The notes under the pieces are model-generated. The model saw only the letters and a program-made list of their open reading frames with translations. It was not told the DNA's origin and made no database searches. From Cepaea nemoralis (Eukaryota; Mollusca; Gastropoda; Stylommatophora; Helicidae), in NCBI GenBank assembly GCA_014155875.1, contig JACEFZ010017889.1:62001-126000 (forward strand): a DNA stretch of 64,000 nt, read 5' to 3'. Shown one piece after another: positions 22,383 through 34,579 of this stretch (positions are counted from its first letter, which is position 1; the number at the start of each line of letters is the position of its first letter). The translations under genes and the position numbers were made by a program.

Positions 22383-22482
22383 GTCAGTCGGTAACGGGAA
22401 CGAGAACTTATATGACTACTTATATGAATTAAATGAGATGCTCCCCACCAGGGTCTGGGCGAAGCCGGGCAGGGTCAGCTAG
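21864..22482 (+). repeat. Five tandem copies of the Helitron 3' terminal segment
   Basis: Each unit has ACTTATATGACTACTTATAT, then GAATTAAATGAGATGCTCC, then the hairpin-bearing segment, a (GACA)n or GATA-containing tract and GTCGGGAAC. Units start near 21864, 21988, 22122, 22235 and 22406. The hairpin segment alternates. Type A (GGGACTGGGCGAAGCCGG) occupies units 1, 3 and 5. Type B (AGGAGCTGGGCGATGCCGGG) occupies units 2 and 4. Only the fifth is followed by CTAG-T, the true end. Confidence 0.88.
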
Positions 22483-23125
22483 TTATTTATAAATGAAAAC
22501 AAAACTAACCGGCTAACCGTGAAAGTTTGTCATCATGTCGAATTAGCTAATGGGCCACGCTTGTGTCCCTAAAGTTTGCTTTGCTTAACACAAAGTATTT
22601 AAGGAGTATTTAAATAATTAAATTTAAAAGAATAATAATTATAACTAAATACAAAATAGTCTACATATTGTTTCTCAGTAGAAAACGGTCAACACCTGCT
22701 TCGTGATTTTCTGACATTTTCCATTTTATGTGACAATGATGCGCTTCAAAATATGATGTTCTTGTTGTATTTTGTTGGTGTTATGTGGCCGTTTTAGTGA
22801 TATCGATGTAGAAAAATGGTGTAGTTACTATTATTCAGTAAATTTTATTTTATTATAATCAGCAGTAGCACCTTAGTAAGTTGAAATTTCACGTAATTGT
22901 CTTCAATATTTTGTTTAAAATATCTGCTAATATTATTATTATATTTCTAACTTATCGCAACAGTAGCAATACCAACGTGTTCTTTGTGCAATGTCCTTTA
23001 ATTTGATATATAATACAATATACCTGCTACTATTTTAACTATTGTTAGATAATTATTATGACACACCCCTGCTTCGCATTTTCTGCCATCTATTTCTGAA
23101 TGGTCCAAACCCACTTTTTGTTTGG
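22483..23125. other. AT-rich sequence, nothing recognised
   Basis: About 640 bp between the Helitron and the next LINE-A fragment. No ORF, terminal repeat or known repeat landmark was found. Confidence 0.5.
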
Positions 23126-23238
23126 TGGTGAATCAGGTACTCTTCTTTATGGCAATGAAGCCTGGTCAACTTACTCACACCAAGAGAAACGTGTGAACAA
23201 CTTTCACATGCGGTGTCTGCGAAGAATACTTGGTATTA

Positions 23239-23660
23239 GTTCTTCTTCTTCTTCTTCTTCTTCTTCTTCTTCTTCTTCTTCTTCTTCTTCTTCTTCTTCT
23301 TCTTCTTCTTCTTCTTCTTCTTCTTCTTCTTCTTCTTCTTTTTTTTTCTTCTTCTTCTTCTTCTTCTTCTTCTTCTTCTTCTTCTTCTTCTTCTTCTTCT
23401 TCTTCTTCTTCTTCTTCTTCTTCTTCTTCTTCTTCTTCTTCTTCGTCTTCTTCTTCTTCGTCGTCGTCTTCTTCTTCGTCGTCTTCTTCTTCTTCTTCTT
23501 CTTCTTCTTCTTCTTCTTCTTCTTCTTCTTCTTCTTCTTCTTCTTCTTCTTCTTCTTCTTCTTCTTCTTCTTCTTCTTCTTCTTCTTCTTCTTCTTCTTC
23601 TTCTTCTTCTTCTTCTTCTTCTTCTTCTTCTTCTTCTTCTTCTTCTTCTTCTTCTTCTTC
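23239..23660. repeat. (TTC)n / (GAA)n microsatellite
   Basis: About 420 bp of TTC repeats, interrupted by a T-run near 23340 and TCG variants near 23443-23483. All long ORFs here (poly-Ser, poly-Phe, poly-Leu, poly-Glu, poly-Lys, poly-Arg) are artefacts of the repeat. Confidence 0.98.
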
Positions 23661-24069
23661 AGCTTTCCGAGCAATTGAGGTTCTTTGCTGCAGATACAAG
23701 ACGTCTCCATTCGTCTCTCTGGTTGACCTTCTCTTGCCAGTCGCTGATTCCAAGTGCTTGTAGGTCTGTATGTATATTATCTCTCCACCATCTTCTTGGT
23801 CTACCTCGGGGTCTACGGTCATTTATTTCTTGAGTGTAAGCGAGTTTTGTTTCCCTATTATCTTCCATTCTTTCTATATGCCACAGCCATTACAGTCTAT
23901 TAGCCTTCATGATACCAGTGATTAGCGGGGACTTAAACAGATGATAAATGTCTTTGTTGCTTCTTCTTTTCAACTCTCCACTTTGTGTATCCCTAATAGG
24001 CCCAAAGATGCGTCTTAAGACTTTGTTCTCAAAGGTTTGTAACAAGGCTTCGTCTCCTTTAGTATTATT
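23239..24069 (-). mobile_element. LINE-F 3' fragment with giant (GAA)n tail
   Basis: The minus-strand frame 23868-23659 encodes a LINE C-terminus with NDRRPRGRPRRWWRDN, LQALGISDWQEKVNQRDEW and RRLVSAAKN, followed after the stop by (GAA)n for about 420 bp. The insertion is flanked by TTGGTATTA (23230-23238) and TTGATATTA (24070-24078), a 9-bp duplication with one mismatch. It interrupts LINE-A exactly between contiguous codons. The tail is the 3' end of the retrotransposed RNA, expanded or copied from a microsatellite. Confidence 0.78.
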
Positions 24070-24420
24070 TTGATATTATTTGGAATGACAAAATCACAAA
24101 TACTGAAGTATTGGAAATGATCAGGTTGTGTGACGGTTTGTTTCATGCTCAGTCTTTGTAGACTTAGATGGATAAGACACGTTAGGATGATGGATAATGG
24201 TAGAATACCAAATGATATCTGTTTGATGAATTACAGATGAGTAAAAGATCTCAGGGTCGGCCTCTACTACGATACAAAGATGTGTGTAAGCGGGACAAGA
24301 TTGATACAGGCATTGATAATGCACACAGGGAGAGAGTCGCCGCTGATCGTGTTGCATGGAGGGCAAAACCAACCATCGTCTGTCAAGACGGAAACATGCC
24401 AATGAATGAATGATTTCCCA

Positions 24421-24924
24421 ACTTGTCACAGATATCATTCAATTGAGGTTGAACATTTCTTGTCAATAACTTCATTTCATTGAACATTACGTAATCTCTT
24501 CCAGTCTTATGGTATAGTTCTATTCTGGTACAAGAATCTTGTATATATTGTTTTTTGTTTTTGTTTTCCTTTCTTGTGTTGTTTCTTATTTCTTGAATTA
24601 AGGATTTATATTTCATCCTGCTGTTATCGGATTCACCTCCTTCTGTTTCAGTTCTCTTCGTTGTTTTATTAATTCTAAACGTGTCTATGTAACCCGTGGC
24701 TTATGTTGCTTTATCTTGGTCGGAATTTAAACTTTGGCTGCAGTTATCAAGATATCTCTAGCGTGTACTGCCAACTCACCAGGTGTCAATACCTCTTGTA
24801 TGGTGATCGAGTGAATGTGGAAAAACATGATCGTCCACACCTATCGGCTTGTACATGATGGATGGATTAGTAGGTGAACACCAACTTCGACTTTAGTTAT
24901 TTGCCTAATTTTTTTTTAAGGGCT
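24421..24924 (-). pseudogene. LINE-C fragment interrupted by Gmr-3
   Basis: Antisense linker region of LINE-C, with NVQPQLNDICDKLGN near its left end and MKYKSLIQEIRNNTRKENKN at 24616-24560. It runs on into the shared linker up to GGGCTGACGG, where Gmr-3 inserted. The linker resumes at 38734 with TTTTCCCAGAGGATAGAGCA, matching the uninterrupted order near 58225-58260. Confidence 0.75.
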
Positions 24925-24929
24925 GACGG

Positions 24930-25745
24930 TGCCAAGTGCCGAATACATGCCTAGTGACGGCATTACACCAAATGTCCGACATGTTGAAATGTGTCCAGGG
25001 TGAAATATTTCTAATGGCCCGTACACACACACGTTACGATATACAGATCTGCTATGCACACAACTCAAAAGTCCATTACGTCCTTAGACAACACAGTCAC
25101 TTTTATTGTAGAACAGTTATCACCCGTGCTGTCATACACCGCCGGCTTCCTGCCGTTCAGCTTTCTGCGTATGACCAGCACACCCACTGACTACAAATAT
25201 ATAATGCATGGTTCATCTAATCGTCAGTAGGAACTTTAGTTGATGCATCTTATAGATCTTATGATTGTATAGTTCACTTCAAGCACGTGCTTAAGAATTA
25301 TATCACTACTCACGCATACCACTGGTGGCCAGCAAGGCTTTGTCACGGCGTGTCTCTGCCCGCCATTCTGGTCGACGTGTTCTCAAAATTGCGTCAGGTA
25401 TCTCCCCACTGTTTGTCGGCATTTACGGCCCCATCGTCAGGCGTCAGCTTCTGTGTATTGTTTTATAATCGCAGCCTTTCACAACAGAAACATTCTTTAA
25501 CTTAGGACTGCGTCTCAGATGACTTCAATCATTGCAAACGCTGTCCAAAACTTTCTATCGACCTGTCTCTTCCATGTCTCAGCTCCGTCTCCCGAGCACT
25601 CCTGTTCCGGCTTTGACCTGGGCGCAGTCATGTGACCACATTAACTCCGCCCACTCGTGCCCCGGTGTTCGCTTGATTTTCAACTGTGTGTTTTAGTTAC
25701 ATCGTTTTACACACTTGCTCTATTTCTCGTATCCTTCTCATGGCA
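24930..25745 (-). repeat. Gmr-3 3' LTR
   Basis: 816 bp, TG..CA. The target duplication GACGG is on its left. ORFs within it also occur in the other LTR and are not genes. Confidence 0.92.
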
Positions 25746-25775
25746 ATATGCCCCCCCCCCTTTTTTTTAAATGTT
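25746..25775 (-). promoter_or_regulatory. Gmr-3 polypurine tract
   Basis: On the sense strand an A-run then a G-run of about ten bases and CATAT lead into the 3' LTR (plus strand ATATG, C-run, T-run). This supports the minus orientation. The run may have expanded. Confidence 0.65.
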
Positions 25776-26471
25776 GTAATCATTGTTACTACCTTTACTC
25801 AGTCTTCTACTCCTTGACAAGAGTTGGATAATTAGACACTAAGGTTTCTTTTTGGTGGACTCTTTGGTCGCACGCTTGGGTCCTTATCAATACTCGTACA
25901 TATCTGTATGTCAATTGTCATTACATATGAGCTTATCTATTCCATGATTCATTTAGACTCGTGACAAGTTTTCATCAATAAACAACATCTCCAAAAAAAA
26001 AAAAAATATAATATATTATGCGGACACGGTTACCCGTCTACACCTAGACTCCGTGTAGTCACAGCCTCCTTTTCAAGTTCAGAGGTCTGAGATCTTGTCT
26101 GACGTAGGATCCAATGTTTCATCAATCATCCCTAGCAGCTCCTCAATCATGTAATTTACATGAGCTTCTTACCCTTCTCCAAGCCCTCACCAGCCTCACT
26201 CTAGTTGTAGAGTCATAGGTGTCTCTCGTCCTATATGTAGTGGATCTTCTCATAAGATCATAAGTTCTATTGGGACTATTCTATTTCAAAATGTCTAATA
26301 ATCTATATAATCATTCATTAATTGTCATAATGAAGATGAATGAAATGATAACAACAACATCAAGGGAAATAATTTTTTTTCCATTATTTTTCATTTGATT
26401 ATGTCATTTCCCATTTCAAAACATTTTTTTTTTAAATTTCATTTTTTTCCATTTCATTTTTGTTTGTTTGT

Positions 26472-26503
<32 letters not shown>

Positions 26504-27307
26504 TCTTTTTTTTTTCCAAAAATATTTGATGATGATGATAATGATAGAAATTATAGTCTTATATTAATGTCTTGAACCTAGAATCTTTGATGAATACTTG
26601 TGAGATGTAGATCAATCTTGTATCCATTCAACAGTTGGTTGTAAATAATCTGGTGGTCTATGGACTTCTATGGTGCTCATCGTGCGTTCAAGTGGCGTAG
26701 GTCTTCTATCTGCAGTTCCATTCTTTCTCTCCATTCAGCTTCAGATACTCTAATGCTATCTGAGAATAATAACACATTGGGATGTACGTATCTATGTACA
26801 AATGTATATATAACAAGTATTAATACAAGAGATAGTATTAACTAATCTTAAGCTGTTTCCAGTGACATGCAAATGTCCTGATTAGAAATCCAGAGTGCTG
26901 TTAATTCTTCAAGCATCCTTGCTATGAGGTAATACATCAGTGACTTATAGGTGATGTGATGTACATTTGCAAGTTTCTCTTTGCTATTTACATAAAAGGT
27001 TTTCATATTTGCTTGGAATTTGACATATATTCAAATCATAATGATGTAGAAGTATTACTTTAACTCCATTTAACACATGATCATGATATACTATCATGAT
27101 GGCATCACCTGGACAGTATGTTATATCACACTTTAGCTCCTCTATATCAGAGCTATAGTTAATGATATTATTCTTGCATTTGATGTTTCTTTCCTAATAT
27201 GTTCATTCAAACAACATTATCATTAACTAATCATTCATTCTGTTAAAACAAGTATATCTATACTAAATTATCTATACATTATATACATATTACAGAACCA
27301 GAGTGTT
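25776..27307 (-). other. Gmr-3 3' non-coding region
   Basis: About 1.5 kb of AT-rich sequence between the protease-downstream ORF and the polypurine tract. It includes a short (TA)n near 26474-26496 and T-rich stretches. Nothing resembling integrase, RT or an envelope was seen in either strand. Confidence 0.6.
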
Positions 27308-28200
27308 TCATTTGAAATATGTGATGTTATCTAAATTTTCTATAATCGTACTCCTCGTCAGAAGATGTGTCGACCAATCTTTCTGATTGATTTTCAGCAT
27401 AACATGTGGGTTGACTGTACATTTATTACTCTTCATCTTTGTATTGTTATCTAAGTATTTTGCAAACAATTGTTTGACACTTGCTGTACTTTCAGAAAAT
27501 GATGGACTCATTGGCTTGTACATTTGCATAGGAAATGTTACAGTGTCTTTTTCTTGTGCAGTTAAATTTGGTCTAAATGACAATGCATCCCATGTAATGA
27601 TTTCTTGCGTGGATTGTGTTGGTCCTTTTACATCAATATTGGATGATTGCTGGTTTTTATCTCTGACTTCTTCGTCTGTGTGGTACATATCTGTTAATAT
27701 GTCTGATATATTATCGTCTATTTTAACCTGTTGGTCTTCAGTGGGGTCGTCTTCTATGTTCAAGTTTTCTTTTTCCAATTTTTTTTTATGTCTTCTTTTG
27801 TACATTCTTTTAAATTTAGAATATTTCCTAACATTAATTCTGCTGTAGGTTGTGGTAGGACTGCTGCTGCTACCTGTTCTTGGTAGTATGGGCAGTTAAT
27901 GTCTATTATTGTTGTTTTATATTCTTCTACCGAACCCGCAAATGTTCTACAAGTTACTTTGTTGTCTGTATATATAGCGTCCTTTATCAGTCTTTTGTGT
28001 GCACCGACAATTGATGTAGCTGTGTCTCTGATCATATCTACCACTTGTCCATTCACGAATGCCGTTTGGAATACCCGCGTTTTATTTATTTCCTGAGCAG
28101 AGTGGCCTCTTGTATGTATCGTTCCCACTGTCGTCTTATCTAGTGTTTATGTCTGGTGTATTTGTGCTTTGTGGTTCGTCCTCGTCGCTGCTTGACGAGA
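27308..28200 (-). pseudogene. Gmr-3 protease and downstream linker, frameshifted
   Basis: The frame 28128-27760 aligns with the Gmr-1 and Gmr-2 proteases: QTAFVNGQVVDMIRDTATSI, then GAHKRLIKDA, VTCRTFAGSVEEY, and AELMLGNILNLKECT. The active-site D-[ST]-G reads DTA, with Gly replaced. An A-run of nine on the sense strand near 27790 separates it from the 27805-27308 frame, an acidic, low-complexity linker (NLNIEDDPTEDQQVKID). In Gmr-1 and Gmr-2 the linker leads to integrase; here the ORF ends. Confidence 0.75.
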
Positions 28201-28204
28201 CGTA

Positions 28205-28600
28205 TGCCAGGTTGGCGTTGATCAGCTGCTTTAACTTACAAGTCTTGGCTAGGTGTCCAAAAACTATGACAAAGATAACATTTTATGTTGTTTCTATATC
28301 TGAGAATTTGTCTATTCTTTTTACAGATAGGTTTTTTATGTATGATTCATATCTTGGATTACTGTCACACATCTCAAGTGATCCGTGTCGTTGTCTGGAG
28401 TAATTGCAATCTATCATCATACCTCTCATTGATGTGTTATATGGCCTTTGCTGGATTGGTTTATATTGGTATGGTCGACTTCCTCTGTTTTGGTCATTGT
28501 CTTGGTGGTATCTATTTGATGGATTCCTACTATTTTGATTTGACAATCTGGTTACCGCTCCTATTAATAGTTCAGATTGGGCCCCTTCTGCACAAATTCC
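28205..28600 (-). pseudogene. Gmr-3 Gag nucleocapsid region, degenerate
   Basis: The frame 28546-28283 has a basic, Asn/Arg-rich stretch, then DCNYSRQRHGSLEMCDSNP. The equivalent in Gmr-2 is KCIYCQLMHDTYSMCDKSP, so the second Cys of the knuckle has become Ser. A second knuckle remnant (FGHLAKTC) follows near 28240 in another frame. It would be defective in zinc binding. Confidence 0.65.
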
Positions 28601-30333
28601 TTATGTGAGTATTAGTACGCTTCTCCTATGGACTCCATCTCGGATTCGGAAGTGCATTTATGTTCTATCAGGAACTTTGACTATATTATCAGGCACTGCT
28701 GAGATCAATTTGTCTCTAAGCATTAGATCTCTTAATTTACCAATGTCAGTACCTACTCCTGCTGATTTCAACCATTTATCAAATAGTGATGTGGTTTCAG
28801 CTGTAAAGTCTAGGAAGGTCTGGTTTGCCTTCGGGGTTAAAGCCTTGTAAGCTGTGCGAAGTCCCGCCTGATCTAAGGAAAAATGTGCTAGGACTCGCTC
28901 TTTTATGTACTGATAGTCTGTTCTACGATTTTCAGGTATCATCTCTACGACTTTGAGAGGCTCCAGGGACAGGTGCTTATGAAATAAGATCGCCCACTCT
29001 TCAGTTGGAACCTTATAGTGGTTCATGAGGACTTCAAAATTAGTCACTGTCAGAGTCTTGCGTAGAGCAAGATAAGTAGCTCGTTTTCTGGCAAGTGTGA
29101 AGCAATATCAAACTATCAAATCACACGAAGTGAATATCCGAAAGTATTATTCACAAGCTTTATTTACGCGCTGCATTTATTATCGCACAAACATCGCGCA
29201 ATGACAATCCATAGCAATCATTACGGCATGAACAATATCACTACAATACATAATAATACATGCAAGCAATAAACATCTCACTTACAAGTCAAACTATTCA
29301 CGCGTTCGAACCAGTCTCCCACTGTCGTACAGGCTAGCTCTCAATGCAGATTCAAACCTCACTCGCAGACTCATGCGACCTGTCCATTCAAACACCTAAG
29401 CCCGTCTGCCAGTCCTGGCGTTCTACACGCTACACGCCAGTCGTCGCTCACGTCAGCTGGTGTGACCCCTGCAAGGTTCACGGGGCGTACTGCTGACCAG
29501 CGGTCGTTTAAGCCTCGCTCAATTGCTATGCTTGGTGGCTTATACGGGCGTCGTCGAAGACGCCGCATTCCCTCTGCAGTCTTTAACATCACTCAGGGCT
29601 GCGTGTTGTTATGTTGTCTGGCGTTGGTACAGACAACGCGTCGCAACCTCGGATGTGAGACCTTGACAGTCACCCATGCTGATATCGAGTCACCTTGCTC
29701 GAAGTTTCTAATGATTCCCTGATATCTCTTGGTGGGGGCCAGTGTTTTGATTGCTAATTTATTCTTTGCAATTTCAGCTTCCTTTTCCATTTCTAACATC
29801 TTAACTTTAATGTTACCCTCAATATCTTTGTCTTTCATGATTTGATCGGCTGCCAGTTTGTCTTTTTCAAACTGTAGTCTTTTTGTTTCGTGATCTAGTT
29901 TTTCTTTTTCTAAAGCTAGCTCTTAATCTTTTTGTTTTTCTTGTGCTTCTCTTGCCTCTTTGGCTGCTTTGTCTTGTACTTCTCTGGCCTCTCTGGCTGC
30001 TGCCTCTTGTGCTGCTAATATTTGTAGCTCAAGTTCTTTACGTTCTTTTGCTGCTGCTTCTTGTGCTACTAATTTTTGTAGCTCAAGTTCTTTGAGTTCT
30101 TTTGCTGCAGCTTCTTGTGCTACTAATTGTTGTAGCTCAAGTTCTTTAAGTTATTTTGCTGCATTCTCTTGTGATTCTCTGGCCTCTCTGGCTGCGGCTC
30201 TGTCTTCTCTTTGGTGTGCTTGAAAGGCAGAGAGTGCTGCCTTTGCCCATGCTATCAGTTCTGAGCCTGTGAACCCTGCTTTCTCACCATGTGCTACAAA
30301 ATCTGCTAATGTAGACATGTTGTGGTTGTGCAA
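28601..30333 (-). pseudogene. gag: Gmr-3 Gag: coiled coil and SCAN-like capsid, interrupted by an LTR
   Basis: The start MSTLADFVAHGEKAGFTG parallels MATLSDFIKAGKELQYTG of Gmr-2 Gag. An Ala/Glu/Lys coiled coil follows, with about three repeats of LKELELQ.LVAQEAAAKE near 30160-30020. Stop codons lie near 30150 and 29924. After RNFEQGDSISAW the frame is cut by a 621-bp LTR (29048-29668). It resumes at 29047 with NFEVLMNHYKVP, LSLEPLKVVEMIPENRR, and a SCAN-like segment (LTPKANQTFLDFTAET, KWLKSAGVG, LRDKLISAVP). Homologous to Gmr-2 Gag; dead. Confidence 0.82.
29048..29668 (-). repeat. Solo LTR inserted in Gmr-3 gag
   Basis: This 621-bp segment begins TGTCAGAGTC, ends ACCTTGACA, and is flanked by an exact 5-bp duplication, GTCAC (29043-29047, 29669-29673). 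It has no internal region. Its TGTCA..TGACA ends match the Gmr-1 and Gmr-2 LTRs, and a TTTATT (AATAAA on the minus strand) lies about 110 bp from its left end, as in those LTRs. It probably arose by LTR-LTR recombination of a related element. The orientation is inferred from the AATAAA. Confidence 0.85.
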
Positions 30334-32960
<2,627 letters not shown>

Positions 32961-33067
32961 AAAAAAATTCATCTGCCTATTTTAGACAGCCCATATGTAT
33001 ATGCTCAAACCGCAATTCCTCTCATAAGCTAAAACAATTCCATATGTTCTTCCTCACCCTCGGAATT

Positions 33068-33505
33068 CTAACAGTTATAGAGTGCATCTAATCCAAATAT
33101 TTCATTGTCTCCTAGTACTAATGTGCGTCTCTCTTCAATGATGTCATCTTCAATATCTGCACTTGTTAATGCGTCGTTAAAGTACTCAGGTCTTAAGGTC
33201 ATATATTCTCTGAGTTTTCTTAAGTCACTTTCCGTAGTCGAATACATTTGTCTATTACTATTCTTCTTCTTAAGTGCTTTCTTTCTGTTTCTTTTATTTG
33301 TTACTCCCGTCTTTACTGCGTCGATCTGCTCACTGTTTTCTGTATACCTTACATAACGCTTACATCTCCCCATCTCGTCTTCAGATGATACACTGATGAT
33401 AGTTCCCTCATCAGACTCATAATAGTTGGCAATAATATCCCTATGGTTATCACTAAAACGTCTGACCTTCTTCTTTTCTATACCTCTATCCCTTGTTCGG
33501 GACAA
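33068..33505 (-). pseudogene. Unrecognised charged ORF inside Gmr-3
   Basis: A 145-residue frame rich in charged residues: SRTRDRGIEKKKVRRFSD near the start, NKRNRKKALKKKNS in the middle, and an acidic end with SADIEDDIIEERRTLVLGD. I recognise no domain. It follows the spliced ORF at 33935-34579 on the same strand, with about 430 bp of broken frame between them that has similar charged composition. Both may be parts of one decayed protein. Confidence 0.4.
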
Positions 33506-33934
33506 CTTCTATATCTTTAGCTGAGGAAACTGACATCTCAGTTGTACCTTTATTGACTATCAGACTGTTTATATTTCTTTCCCCAATACTTTTCCTCTTT
33601 GGTCTCTTTTCGTCTTTAGTCCTCGTCTGTTTATCTTTCTTACCATGTCTCCCTTAGTCAAGTGAGTTGGTTTTGACTGAGTTTCTATTAACTCAGTTTG
33701 ACTTCCCTTCGTTATCTTGCCGGTTGGTTGTACCTGGACTTTTTTTTTCTACTGTATTAACCTGTGTCTGTGTGTTCCGTTCTACCACTTCAATTACCTG
33801 CGTCTGAGTCTATTGGTCTATTTTCTTTATTAACACCGTCATCTTCTTTTCCTGTTTAACAGTCAAATTCGTAACCATCTTAGGAGCATTTGAATTTCTA
33901 CTCACGTTTCCTACCCTGTTCTTTGACCCTGACC

Positions 33935-34579
33935 TCAGATACTGTCTCCGTCTTTGTTCAAACCAGTCGTCACGTTTTTTCCAGCACTCTTGCTATGGGA
34001 TGGCCAATTCCATAGTTTATTGGAAAGGTCTCTTTCAGGACCATTCCTGTACCCATGACACCTATACCAGTCCGACTTTTCACTATTACGTCTATTCTCA
34101 CCGTCTTTTACCCTATAAACATCATGCCTTGGTTCGTCATATCCAACCGCATAATCAGAACCATATTGTCTTCTGTCTTTATTAAGTAGTGGCTGTCTCC
34201 TGTTATTCCTTCCTACTCTATTGCAGTCTACCTTAAATCTATAAGGCTCTTGTCTAGTCGTTCTTCTCTGTAACGTTTCCACAAAATTCTCTACGTCACT
34301 AACTGCCACTTTTAACTCTCCCAACCATGCACTGATACGTTTTAATTCTATATGTAGGTAATTCATACTTATTTCTCTGTATTTTATCTCAAGCCAAAAC
34401 AATATGCCTACTTCTTCTTCTATATATTTCTTGGTACCTGAAAAAAAAAAAACTCGTCTTGAGCTTTGCTGAAATAATTTTCAATTATGCATGTTTCTCT
34501 ACTGTGCTGTGTTGGGTCTGCCTGTTGCCATACCTACTCCAGTTAAAACTTGTGCTAATGAACTCTGTTCTTCTGCCAT
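33935..34579 (-). CDS. Unrecognised ORF with a putative 96-bp intron, inside Gmr-3
   Basis: ATG at 34579 opens MAEEQSSLAQVLTGV. A donor-like AG|GTATGG follows, with the GT at 34533. The next acceptor is T12 then CAG (34452-34438). Joining them gives a phase-consistent frame continuing GTKKYIEEEVGILFWLEIK, LKRISAWLGELKVAVSD and ENFVETLQRRTTRQEP, to a stop at 33935, about 182 residues. The C-terminal half is basic and rich in Arg, Asn and Tyr. Unspliced, the first frame stops after 26 codons. I recognise no family. It could be a gag-like or accessory protein, or a captured host fragment. Confidence 0.45.

Larger units (their letters stand above)
21239..22482 (+). mobile_element. Non-autonomous Helitron
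   Basis: It begins TCTTATATATAAATTAGG and ends GGCGAAGCCGGGCAGGG then TCAGCTAG, and lies between A (21238) and T (22483), the Helitron rule of A|TC...CTAG|T insertion. After the 5' end come GATCTCCGTCTGTCTGTATG, a (TATG)n tract of about 95 bp, and GAACGGCCTATCCGATTGAG, a block common at Helitron 5' ends. No Rep/helicase gene is present. The 3' half consists of tandem copies of the terminal segment, listed separately. Confidence 0.85.
23126..24420 (+). pseudogene. LINE-A 3' fragment split by a nested LINE
   Basis: The left part (23126-23238) encodes YGNEAWSTYSHQEKR and CLRRILGI. The right part (24079-24420) resumes with DKITNTEVLE-like sequence and continues to the SRSQGRPLLRYKDVCKRD block and the start of the C-terminal region in broken frame. 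In uninterrupted copies these blocks are contiguous (CTTGGTATTAAGTGGCAAG). The interruption is an antisense LINE-F insertion with a long TTC tract. The 3' end is cut off and joined to antisense LINE-C at about 24420. Confidence 0.8.

Noticed and set aside
22020..22480. GACA repeat array as a CRISPR or satellite array
   Set aside because: The tracts are simple microsatellites within tandem Helitron 3' segments, with no spacer-repeat structure. The genome is eukaryotic.
23100..23868. Several ORFs of 168-215 codons on both strands (poly-Ser, poly-Glu, poly-Lys, poly-Phe)
   Set aside because: They are all readings of the (TTC)n tract; only the LINE-F C-terminus at 23659-23868 has real coding character.
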